Below, one piece after another: positions 26,190 through 34,025 of a stretch of 64,000 nt of DNA. The notes beneath the pieces were generated by a model. That model had not been told where the DNA came from. It did not search any database and was given only the letters and a program-made list of their open reading frames with translations. Each line of letters opens with the position of its first letter. Positions within the stretch are counted from its first letter, which is position 1. Made by a program: the position numbers and the translations under genes. This stretch comes from Arthrobacter sp. FW305-BF8. GTDB taxonomy: Bacteria; Actinomycetota; Actinomycetes; Actinomycetales; Micrococcaceae. The stretch covers positions 930,001-994,000 of the forward strand of contig NZ_CP084561.1 of the NCBI RefSeq assembly GCF_021789315.1, given 5' to 3'.

Positions 26190-27578
26190 GTGAGCTCATT
26201 GACTGCTGACGTCGGCCAGTTTCTGGCGAATGTGAAATACGAGGACCTGCCTCCGGAGGTTCTGCCCATGGTCCGCGATGCCTTCACCGACACGGTGGCG
26301 GTCGTGATGGTCGGTCTCGATCAGCCGGTCGCAGAAATAGTTCGTAGGACCCTCGTTGAGCCGTCAGGGATCGCGGAGGCCCGTGCATGTCTGTCGGATC
26401 GGCGCGTGTCCGCGCCGGACGCGGCACTGCTGGCTGGCGCGATTGCGCATTCCCTGGACTATGACGATCAATCCATGTCGGGCCACCCGAGTGCGGTTCT
26501 AGTTCCCGCGATCCTTGCTGAAGCAGAGGTCCTCGGTTCCACCGGTAAGGACATGACGACCGCTTACGTCGCTGGCTATGAGGTGTGGTGTGAGCTGTGG
26601 CGGCGCGACCGCAACTATCACGCGAAAGGCTGGCATCCCACGTCGGTGTTCGGTGTCATGGCCGTAGCTGCGGCCGGCGCTGTGTTGCGTCGGCTTTCTG
26701 CTGAACAGGCGGCTACCGCCGTCGCCATCGCCGGAAGCCATGCCGGGGGACTCTTCTCCAACTTCGGGTCAATGATGAAGGGCTATCACGCGGGAATGGC
26801 GGCCCGGTTCGGCCTGGAAGCGGCGCGCCTGGCAGCCGCCGGGATGACGGCCGGACCGGACGCGATCGAGAATGTGCAGGGCTTCCTGATGGCGTTCTCA
26901 ACTGATCGGACGCCCGATCTAATCTCTGAGTCGAAGCTGGGCAAAGAGTGGTACCTGCCCAAGCACAAGCTCCTGATCAAGCTGCATCCCACCTGCTACT
27001 TCCTTCACCGGTCCTTCAACGGGACCGTGCAGATGCTGGCCGAACGCCGGATTAACCCGGAAGATGTCGAGTCTGTCGAGGTCCGCATGGGAAGGGGACA
27101 GGTGACCTGTCTCGTCTACGAGAGGCCGCAGACCCGGTGGGAAGCGGAATTCAGCGGCCAGTACGGAATAGCGGCAGCCGTGATTCTGGGAAAGATGGGA
27201 GTACCTGAGCTGGCCGACGAGGTGGTCCAACGGCCCGACCTGCAGGCTTTCTATCCAAAGGTGAAACTCATCCCGGTCGATGAAGTCGACGAGCGGGATC
27301 CGGTTTTTTCGCCCACAGAGTCCGTCAAGATGACCCTCCGCAGCGGCGAGGTGATCGAGAGCGGTCCAATTGCCAGCGTTCCTGGCCACGCAGACGACCC
27401 GCTGACCGCGGAGCAACTCTGGGGGAAATTCCGCGAGTGCACTGAAAAGACGCATTCGGACGAAGAGGCCCGGGAGCTCTTTGATGCACTGCAGCGGATT
27501 GATTCGCTGCCGTCGGCGGATGCCCTGCCAACGCGTGTAGGACTCTTCGAGAGCCGACTTGTAGGCAATGTCCAGTGA
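26190..27578 (+). CDS. MmgE/PrpD family protein
   Basis: The GTG at 26190 has AAAGGAG 5 bases upstream and is preferred over the in-frame upstream ATG at 26085. The 462-residue product has family landmarks: HSLDYDDQSMSGHPSAV (about residues 90-106), GWHPTSVFG (about 145), KGYHAGMAARFGLEAARLA (about 195) and LIKLHPTCYF. Members include 2-methylcitrate dehydratase (PrpD), cis-aconitate decarboxylase and iminodisuccinate epimerase-type enzymes, so the reaction could be dehydration, decarboxylation or epimerisation of a polycarboxylate. As first gene of the operon and upstream of a ThDP enzyme it may act on the pathway substrate itself. A methylcitrate synthase occurs at the other end of the cluster, but no methylisocitrate lyase is present. 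Confidence 0.82.
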   Translation: MSSLTADVGQFLANVKYEDLPPEVLPMVRDAFTDTVAVVMVGLDQPVAEIVRRTLVEPSGIAEARACLSDRRVSAPDAALLAGAIAHSLDYDDQSMSGHPSAVLVPAILAEAEVLGSTGKDMTTAYVAGYEVWCELWRRDRNYHAKGWHPTSVFGVMAVAAAGAVLRRLSAEQAATAVAIAGSHAGGLFSNFGSMMKGYHAGMAARFGLEAARLAAAGMTAGPDAIENVQGFLMAFSTDRTPDLISESKLGKEWYLPKHKLLIKLHPTCYFLHRSFNGTVQMLAERRINPEDVESVEVRMGRGQVTCLVYERPQTRWEAEFSGQYGIAAAVILGKMGVPELADEVVQRPDLQAFYPKVKLIPVDEVDERDPVFSPTESVKMTLRSGEVIESGPIASVPGHADDPLTAEQLWGKFRECTEKTHSDEEARELFDALQRIDSLPSADALPTRVGLFESRLVGNVQ

Positions 27579-27624
27579 CCAGCCCCGTTGGGGTCGGCTA
27601 AAGAACTGATTGAGGAAAAATTTC

Positions 27625-29406
27625 ATGGGACAAATCACTGTCGCACAGGCAATCGCTCGCCTGTTGGAACAAATGGAGACCGAGGTGGTCTTCGGTCTGA
27701 ACGGTCACGGCAACTGGGCGTTGCTTGACGCCCTGGTGCATGAGACCAATATCCGCAGCGTCGCAGTGCGCAGCGAGGACCACGCCATCGAGCTGGCTGA
27801 CGGCTATTGGCGCCGCAAGCGGAAGCCGCCGCTGCCGATCGTGACCACCAGCGTCGGACCAGGGAACATGAACACGGTCCCGCCGATCGCCACTGCATAC
27901 TACGAGTCGATCGGCATGCTGATCCTAGCCGGCGTGGGGGCGACGCACTGGTTCGACCGAGGGGGTATTGAGGAGTTTTACCGCGACAGCCCCGAGGACT
28001 GGGCCGGCGTTATGCGGCCGATCAGCAAGAAGTCACTGATGGCGACACGCCCGGACACAGTGATCGACATGTTCCTGAAGGCTTATCAGACCGCTCACTC
28101 CGGACGCCCGGGCCCGGTCGTCATGGCCATTCCCTTCGACATCCAGAACACGCTCATCCCGGATGACCTTCCGGATCCGCGACCCTACATGGTCTGCCAC
28201 CGCCCCTCGGCAGACCCCCAGGGCGTCGCCAGGGCCGTGGAGCTGCTCAAGTCCGCAGAACGGCCCTCCATTGTCGTGGGAAGCGGAATTGCAAACTCCG
28301 GAGCATACGACGCGTTGTTCGAATTCGCGGAAGCCACTGGTATCCCGGTAGCGATGACTCCGACCGGCAAGGCCGCCTTCCCCGAAGACCACAGGCTCTC
28401 CCTCGGTTGCATTGGCCGCGCCGGCACAGGCCAAGGAAACTACGGTGCTCGACACAGCGACGTCGTGGTCGGAATTGGCACGCACTTTACGGACATCGAC
28501 ACCGGCGGCTGGACACTGTTCGATATTCCGACCAACACCAAACTCATCCACATCGATATCGACACCAGCGAACTTGGACGTGCTTACCCGACTGAAGTCG
28601 CCATCACCTCGGATGCCCGCCTGGCTCTGGAAGCGTTGACTGCCCGTGCCCGTGAAGCCGGGGTCACCGAACAGACCGAGTGGACCGCGCTGCTGGATTC
28701 CAAGCGCAACGAATGGCTGGCCGAAACCGAGCATATGCGCACTTCGGACATCGCCCCGCTGCATTACGCCAGGGTCACTTGGGATACATCTTCGGTGGTT
28801 GCCGAAAATTGTCCTGACGCTTCCATTCACTTTGACACCGGTAACCTGCTTAGCTTCGGCCCGTCGTTCATGCCGGCGTCTTCCCGCAATGTCGTCCACT
28901 CCGGGTTCATGCACAGGATGGGCTGGAGCGCGGCGTCGGTGCTGGGCGCCAGCATCGCAAGCAACAACGGGCCCGCCATCGCACTTCTCGGCGACGGCGC
29001 GTTCCTGATGCGCGCCACCGTCGTCCCCACTGCCGTCGAACTCAACCTTCCCATCGTCTGGGTCGTCATGGACAACCGGTCCTTCCAGATCGAGCGCGAA
29101 ACGATGCTCAAGGTCTATGGCCGGGAGTCGATGTGTGACTACCGCAAGGTGGGCGAGGAAGAACTCTGGGGACCTGATTACGCTGCGATGGCCGAGGCAA
29201 TGGGCGCCGAGGCGATCAGGGTCAACAAGGCGGAGGACTACAAGCCCGCGCTCGAAAAGGCCCTCGCCTCGGGCCGTCCGACCCTCATCAGCGTAGACAC
29301 CGAGCTCTCGACACCCCAGTGGCGGGCGATCTGGTACCCGTACCCGGCAAACTTCAACGAGACCTGGAAGCCAGGCCCCGTAGAAACCGCTAATACAGGA
29401 GAGTAA
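27625..29406 (+). CDS. Thiamine-diphosphate-dependent enzyme (acetolactate synthase-like)
   Basis: The ATG at 27625 follows TTGAGGAAAAA, giving 593 residues. The N-terminal pyrimidine-binding domain carries the ThDP-activating glutamate in VRSEDHA (E51). The C-terminal PP domain has GDGAF near residue 456 and ends the metal-binding motif with MDNRS near 482. This superfamily contains 2-oxoacid decarboxylases, 2-hydroxyacyl-CoA lyases, acetolactate synthases and the ring-opening hydrolases IolD and cyclohexane-1,2-dione hydrolase. The semialdehyde dehydrogenase gene begins 3 bases after the stop, which suggests the product is an aldehyde acid. That supports decarboxylation or C-C hydrolysis rather than acetolactate synthesis. 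The substrate is not determinable here. Confidence 0.85.
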   Translation: MGQITVAQAIARLLEQMETEVVFGLNGHGNWALLDALVHETNIRSVAVRSEDHAIELADGYWRRKRKPPLPIVTTSVGPGNMNTVPPIATAYYESIGMLILAGVGATHWFDRGGIEEFYRDSPEDWAGVMRPISKKSLMATRPDTVIDMFLKAYQTAHSGRPGPVVMAIPFDIQNTLIPDDLPDPRPYMVCHRPSADPQGVARAVELLKSAERPSIVVGSGIANSGAYDALFEFAEATGIPVAMTPTGKAAFPEDHRLSLGCIGRAGTGQGNYGARHSDVVVGIGTHFTDIDTGGWTLFDIPTNTKLIHIDIDTSELGRAYPTEVAITSDARLALEALTARAREAGVTEQTEWTALLDSKRNEWLAETEHMRTSDIAPLHYARVTWDTSSVVAENCPDASIHFDTGNLLSFGPSFMPASSRNVVHSGFMHRMGWSAASVLGASIASNNGPAIALLGDGAFLMRATVVPTAVELNLPIVWVVMDNRSFQIERETMLKVYGRESMCDYRKVGEEELWGPDYAAMAEAMGAEAIRVNKAEDYKPALEKALASGRPTLISVDTELSTPQWRAIWYPYPANFNETWKPGPVETANTGE

Positions 29407-29409
29407 ATC

Positions 29410-30870
29410 GTGGCTGAACTGCGCCTCAATGATCCGACTCTTCTCCGGCAACTTTGCCTGGTCGGAGGAGAATGGGTCACATCCGACTCCGGCGAAAGCG
29501 TCGCGGTCCTTAACCCGGCTACGGGCGAGGAACTCGGCTCGGTGCCATTCTTTAGGGCCGAGGAAACACGTCGTGCTGTCGAAGCGGCCGAGAAGGCCCT
29601 GCCGGCGTGGCGGGGACTTCTGGCCAAGGAACGCGGCCGGCTCCTTCGTCGCTGGTTCGATCTGGTTATCGAAAACCGCGAGGACCTTGCACGCATTCTG
29701 ACTGCAGAGCAGGGCAAACCTTACAAGGAGGCACTTTCCGAGGTTGTAAATGGGGCGCAGTTCATCGAATGGTTCGCTGAAGAGGCCCGGAGGGCTTACG
29801 GAGAGACCATTCCGGCGCCGGCGCAGGACCGCCGCGTCGTCGTCATCAAGCAGCCGATTGGGGTTTGTGCCGCCATCACCCCCTGGAACTTCCCAAACAC
29901 AATCGTGACCCGCAAAGCAGCCGCGGCTCTTGCGGCCGGGTGCACGATGATCGTCCGCCCGGCCACGGAGACTCCCTACTCGGCACTAGTCCTGGCGGAG
30001 CTCGCAAGCCGGGCGGGAATTCCAGAAGGTGTTCTCAACGTCATCACGGGTCACTCCAAGGACATGGGGCTGGAGCTGACGACGAATCCGGTCGTCCGGA
30101 AGCTGTCTTTTACAGGGTCCACCGGGGTGGGACGGATTCTCATGGGTCAGAGTTCGGGCACGATCAAAAAGCTCGCACTCGAGCTGGGAGGGAATGCGCC
30201 GTTCATCGTCTTCGAGGATGCCGACATCGAACAGGCGGTCGAGGGCGCTCTGGCTTCGAAGTTCCGTAACTCCGGTCAGGCCTGTGTGGGAACGAACCGT
30301 TTCTATGTCCATGACGCCGTGTACGAAGAGTTTTCGACGCGTTTGGCGGATCGGGTCAGTTCGCTGGTCGTGGGGGACGGGACTGACCCGGAAGTGACGA
30401 TGGGGCCACTGATCGGCACGGACGCGGTCGAAAAGGTCGAATCCCACATTGCCGATGCTGTCGAGAAGGGTGCACGGGTTATCGCGGGTGGTAAGAGGCA
30501 CCCGCTGGGCCGTTCCTTCTTTGAGCCCACCGTGATGGTGGATGTCAGCCATGATGCCAAGGTATCCCGCGAGGAAACGTTTGGACCGCTGGCCTCGATC
30601 TTCCGCTTCACGGACGAAGGCGAGGTTCTCACTGCGGCCAATGACACGGAGTTGGGCCTCGCGGCCTACGTTTACACCCGCGACATCGGCAGGGTCTGGC
30701 GTTTGGCCGAAGCAATTGAGACCGGCATGGTCGGTATCAACGTAGGGCTGATGGCGAACGAAGCAGTCCCGTTCGGAGGTATCAAAGAATCCGGATTCGG
30801 GCGGGAAGGGTCGCACTACGGACTCGAAGACTACCTGGAAGTTAAGTACATCTGCATGGGCGGGCTCTGA
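29410..30870 (+). CDS. NAD(P)-dependent succinate-semialdehyde dehydrogenase-like ALDH
   Basis: A 486-residue protein with a GTG start. It has ITPWNFPN (about residue 157), the glycine motif FTGSTGVG (about 235), ELGGNAPFIVF with the conserved glutamate (about 258) and the catalytic cysteine C292 in NSGQACVGTNR. The whole resembles GabD-type enzymes. It would oxidise the semialdehyde released by the preceding ThDP enzyme to a dicarboxylate or oxo-acid. The gene is 3 bases downstream of that gene and 24 bases upstream of the thiolase, so it is firmly in the operon. Confidence 0.9.
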   Translation: MAELRLNDPTLLRQLCLVGGEWVTSDSGESVAVLNPATGEELGSVPFFRAEETRRAVEAAEKALPAWRGLLAKERGRLLRRWFDLVIENREDLARILTAEQGKPYKEALSEVVNGAQFIEWFAEEARRAYGETIPAPAQDRRVVVIKQPIGVCAAITPWNFPNTIVTRKAAAALAAGCTMIVRPATETPYSALVLAELASRAGIPEGVLNVITGHSKDMGLELTTNPVVRKLSFTGSTGVGRILMGQSSGTIKKLALELGGNAPFIVFEDADIEQAVEGALASKFRNSGQACVGTNRFYVHDAVYEEFSTRLADRVSSLVVGDGTDPEVTMGPLIGTDAVEKVESHIADAVEKGARVIAGGKRHPLGRSFFEPTVMVDVSHDAKVSREETFGPLASIFRFTDEGEVLTAANDTELGLAAYVYTRDIGRVWRLAEAIETGMVGINVGLMANEAVPFGGIKESGFGREGSHYGLEDYLEVKYICMGGL

Positions 30871-30894
30871 CATGATCCGGATTAGGAGGACGAA

Positions 30895-32037
30895 ATGCGC
30901 GAAGCCGTAATTGTTGAGGCGGTTCGCACGCCGATCGGGCGGCGGAAAGGGTTGTTGGCGCATGTGCATCCGGTGGACCTTTCTGCTCACGTTTTGAACA
31001 GTCTGCTGGAACGCACAGGCTTAGACCCTGAGACGGTCGATGATGTGGTGTGGGGCTGTGTGACGCAGTTGGGCGATCAGTCGGGAAACGTGGGGAGGTT
31101 CGCACTTCTGGCCGCCGGTTGGCCCGAATCCATTCCCGGTGTCACGATCAATCGCGCTTGCGGATCCAGCCATCAGGCGATCGAATTTGCAGCGATGGGA
31201 GTCATGTCGGGCCGGTATGATCTGGCGATCGCGGGTGGTGTCGAGACGATGACACGTGTGCCACTGGGCGCCACCCGTGCGGTTGGGGAACCTTACGGGC
31301 CGGCCATGAACGCCCGCTATCACCACGCCGGTTTCGAGCAGGGGGTCGGAGCGGAGATGATGGCTGATCGCTGGCATCTGAGTCGGGAACACCTGGACGA
31401 ATTCTCCCTGGCGTCCCACACCAAGGCCGCCGCGGCCACTGATTCCGGGGCTTTCGAAAAGCAGCTCGTCCCGGTCCCCGCGGCACCGGAACTGCGAACT
31501 GACGAAGGCATCCGGCGTAACTCCTCGCTCGAGGCCTTGGCCGGCCTAAACCCTGCCTTCCGTGAAGACGGCGTGGTGACGGCGGGCAACGCTTCACAAA
31601 TCTCCGATGGAGCGGCCGGGGTAATTATCACTACCCCGGAACGGGCTGCCGAGCTGGGACTTACCCCGATCGTACGGATCCACAGTGGGGTAGTCGCCGG
31701 CGACGATCCGACACTTGTGCTCTCCGCTCCGATCCCAGCGACCGCAAAGCTCCTCGCTAGGAGCGGGGTCCGCTTGGACGAAATCGGCGCCTACGAGGTC
31801 AACGAAGCATTTGCGGCCGTGCCCTTGGCCTGGTTGGCAGAAACCGGGGCCGACCCGGACAAGCTAAATCCTCTCGGGGGTGCAATTGCCGTTGGGCACC
31901 CGCTTGGCGCGTCAGGTGCGATCCTCATGACCCGGCTCGTCCACCATATGCGTGACAACGGTATCCGCTACGGACTCCAAACCATCTGCGAGGCCGGCGG
32001 TACCGCCAACGCCACCCTTGTCGAACTTGCAAGCTGA
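30895..32037 (+). CDS. Acetyl-CoA C-acyltransferase (thiolase)
   Basis: A 380-residue thiolase with the nucleophile C89 in NRACGSSHQ, the base H335 in GHPLGASG and C365 in TICEAGG, where the usual CxGGG loop reads CEAGG. It cleaves a 3-oxoacyl-CoA with CoA to acetyl-CoA (or propionyl-CoA) and a shortened acyl-CoA. The presence of the full beta-oxidation set nearby argues for degradation rather than biosynthesis. AGGAGG precedes the ATG within the 24-base gap. Confidence 0.9.
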   Translation: MREAVIVEAVRTPIGRRKGLLAHVHPVDLSAHVLNSLLERTGLDPETVDDVVWGCVTQLGDQSGNVGRFALLAAGWPESIPGVTINRACGSSHQAIEFAAMGVMSGRYDLAIAGGVETMTRVPLGATRAVGEPYGPAMNARYHHAGFEQGVGAEMMADRWHLSREHLDEFSLASHTKAAAATDSGAFEKQLVPVPAAPELRTDEGIRRNSSLEALAGLNPAFREDGVVTAGNASQISDGAAGVIITTPERAAELGLTPIVRIHSGVVAGDDPTLVLSAPIPATAKLLARSGVRLDEIGAYEVNEAFAAVPLAWLAETGADPDKLNPLGGAIAVGHPLGASGAILMTRLVHHMRDNGIRYGLQTICEAGGTANATLVELAS

Positions 32038-32057
32038 ATCCTGGAAGGAACAATCCT

Positions 32058-32825
32058 TTGCAACTTGAGGGAACATCAACCCTGATTACCGGCGGCGCAT
32101 CCGGTCTCGGTTTTGCGACAGCCTCACGGCTCGTAGGCAAAGGCGCGAGCGTAGTGCTGCTGGACTTGCCGGACTCGCCCGGCACAGAAGCAGCCGAAAA
32201 GCTGGGGGAGAGGGCCACATTCGTTGGCGCCGACATCCTCGACGAGAATCAGGTATCAGCGGCGTTGGATGTCGCAGAGCAAAATGGTTCCCTACGAGGG
32301 GTCGTGCATTGTGCGGGCCGTGGCGGTGATCGGCTGCGCATCGTGGACAAAGAGGGCAACCCCGGCGACTTCGACAGCTTCCAGAACGTCGTCAGGATCA
32401 ACCTTTTCGGTACTTACAACATCCTTCGCCTGGCTGCCGCACGAATGGCCGCCAATGAGGTAGTCGACGGCGACCGGGGTGCGATCGTGCTGACCGCGTC
32501 CGTCGCGGCATTTGATGGGCAGATCGGGCAGGCATCGTACACTTCGTCCAAAGCCGCTGTTCACGGGCTCACCTTGGTTGCGGCCCGTGATTTGGCCAGC
32601 CGGGGGATCCGGGTCAACACCATCGCTCCTGGGACATTTGACACTCCCATGTTGGCCAAACTTCGCAGCGACATCCGTGAAGGACTTGCCGCCGCCGTCC
32701 CGCACCCGTCGCGCTTAGGGAATCCCGAGGACTATGCCCACCTCGCCGTCTCACTCCTTGAGAACAAATACATCAACGGAGAGACGGTCCGACTCGATGG
32801 CGCCATCAGGATGCCCCCGCGATGA
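32058..32825 (+). CDS. SDR-family 3-hydroxyacyl-CoA dehydrogenase-like
   Basis: A 255-residue short-chain dehydrogenase started at TTG 32058, with GGAAGGAAC upstream. The cofactor loop TGGASGLG, NAD-type acidic residue (LLDLP), and the Ser/Tyr/Lys set (TASVAAFDG, then YTSSKAA) are intact. Its C-terminal GTFDTPMLAKL and HPSRLGNPEDYAHLA are typical of type II 3-hydroxyacyl-CoA dehydrogenases (HSD17B10-like). In context it performs the second oxidation of the beta-oxidation spiral, in place of a FadB-type enzyme. Confidence 0.85.
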   Translation: MQLEGTSTLITGGASGLGFATASRLVGKGASVVLLDLPDSPGTEAAEKLGERATFVGADILDENQVSAALDVAEQNGSLRGVVHCAGRGGDRLRIVDKEGNPGDFDSFQNVVRINLFGTYNILRLAAARMAANEVVDGDRGAIVLTASVAAFDGQIGQASYTSSKAAVHGLTLVAARDLASRGIRVNTIAPGTFDTPMLAKLRSDIREGLAAAVPHPSRLGNPEDYAHLAVSLLENKYINGETVRLDGAIRMPPR

Positions 32826-32879
32826 CGCACCCTTATCGACATATTGACAACCCTCACCACCTGAAAAGGACGAAAACGC

Positions 32880-34025
32880 ATGGACTTTGAACTCAGCACA
32901 GAGCAGAAGGACTTTCGCGATTCGGTTCACGCCTTCGCGCAACGCGAACTCGCGTCCGGCGCGGTGGAGCGCGCCCACAGCAGCGACTACCCATGGGATG
33001 TTGCGAAGAAGATGGCTGATAACGGCCTGATCGGCATCACCGTCGATGAGGAAGACGGCGGCGGCGGCGGATCTCTGATGGACGCTGTCATCGCCATCGA
33101 GCAGATCGCCGCGGTGTGCCCCCGCAGTGCCGACGTTGTCCAGGCAGGCAACTTTGGTGCGCTCCGCGTACTCGCGAACTTTGCGACCCCCGGGCAGAAA
33201 GAGCGCTTTCTGGCACCGCTGCTCGACGGCACGGGCTTGATCTGCGTCGCGATGACTGAACCAGATGCCGGCTCGGCGGTGACCGAACTTACGACGACGG
33301 CCACTCCCGATGGCGCCGGGTTCAGGATCAACGGGACAAAGATCTTCACCACTCACGGACTGCACTCGTCCCTGTTTCTCGTCTACGTCAGGTTCGGCCC
33401 CGGTGCTGACGGCATCGGGTCGGTCCTCATCGAGCGGGACACAGAGGGCTTGAGCTTCGGTGCTGCGGCGAGCTTCATGGGCGGTGAAGACTGGAACCCC
33501 CTCTACTTCGACAACGTTTACGTTCCCGCCGAAAACGTGCTCTTGGGTGAAGGAGGCTTCAAGCAGCAGATCAGCGGCTTCAATGTTGAGCGGATCGGCA
33601 ACAGCGCCCGGGCTCTTGCCCTCGGTCGCTACTCCTACGAGCTTGCCCGAGAACACGCACTGGTACGGAATCAGTTCGGTCGTCCGCTGTGCGAGTTCCA
33701 GGGCCTGCAGTGGAAATTCTCCGACATGAAGATCAAGCTGGACGCTGCCCAGCTCCTGCTGTACCGCGCCGCGATCAACGCGGACACCGGTTTCCCGTCG
33801 GCGGAGGAGACAGCCATCGCTAAAGTCATGTGCAACCGCACCGGCTTCGAGGTCGCCAACGAGTCGTTGCAGGTACTGGGCGGCATGGGGTATAGCGACG
33901 AAATGCTCGTCGAATACTGCCTGCGCCGTACCCGCGGCTGGATGATCGCAGGTGGCACGATCGAGATGCTGCTGAACCGTATCGCCGAATCCGTGTTCGG
34001 CCGACGATTCTCCCAGAGGCGCTGA
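32880..34025 (+). CDS. Acyl-CoA dehydrogenase
   Basis: A 381-residue flavoprotein with FAD-contact motif CVAMTEPDAGS (about residues 122-132), the C-terminal QVLGGMGYSDEM and a long helical domain. At the position where many family members have YEGT with the catalytic glutamate, this one reads AGGTIEM, so the base must lie elsewhere, as in other FadE subgroups. It would introduce the alpha,beta double bond in the CoA thioester made by the next gene's product. Its stop overlaps the next start (TGATG), a translational coupling signal. It starts at ATG 32880 after AAAAGGACGAAAACGC. Confidence 0.9.
   Translation: MDFELSTEQKDFRDSVHAFAQRELASGAVERAHSSDYPWDVAKKMADNGLIGITVDEEDGGGGGSLMDAVIAIEQIAAVCPRSADVVQAGNFGALRVLANFATPGQKERFLAPLLDGTGLICVAMTEPDAGSAVTELTTTATPDGAGFRINGTKIFTTHGLHSSLFLVYVRFGPGADGIGSVLIERDTEGLSFGAAASFMGGEDWNPLYFDNVYVPAENVLLGEGGFKQQISGFNVERIGNSARALALGRYSYELAREHALVRNQFGRPLCEFQGLQWKFSDMKIKLDAAQLLLYRAAINADTGFPSAEETAIAKVMCNRTGFEVANESLQVLGGMGYSDEMLVEYCLRRTRGWMIAGGTIEMLLNRIAESVFGRRFSQRR

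Noticed and set aside
25829..26209. Plus-strand frame upstream of the PrpD-family gene
   Set aside because: Composition is not protein-like throughout, it has no ribosome-binding site and it overlaps the operator-like palindromes.
28033..29451. 472-codon open frame on the minus strand
   Set aside because: It is antisense to the ThDP enzyme gene, with His/Arg/Gly-rich composition typical of shadow frames in GC-rich DNA. No motif is seen.
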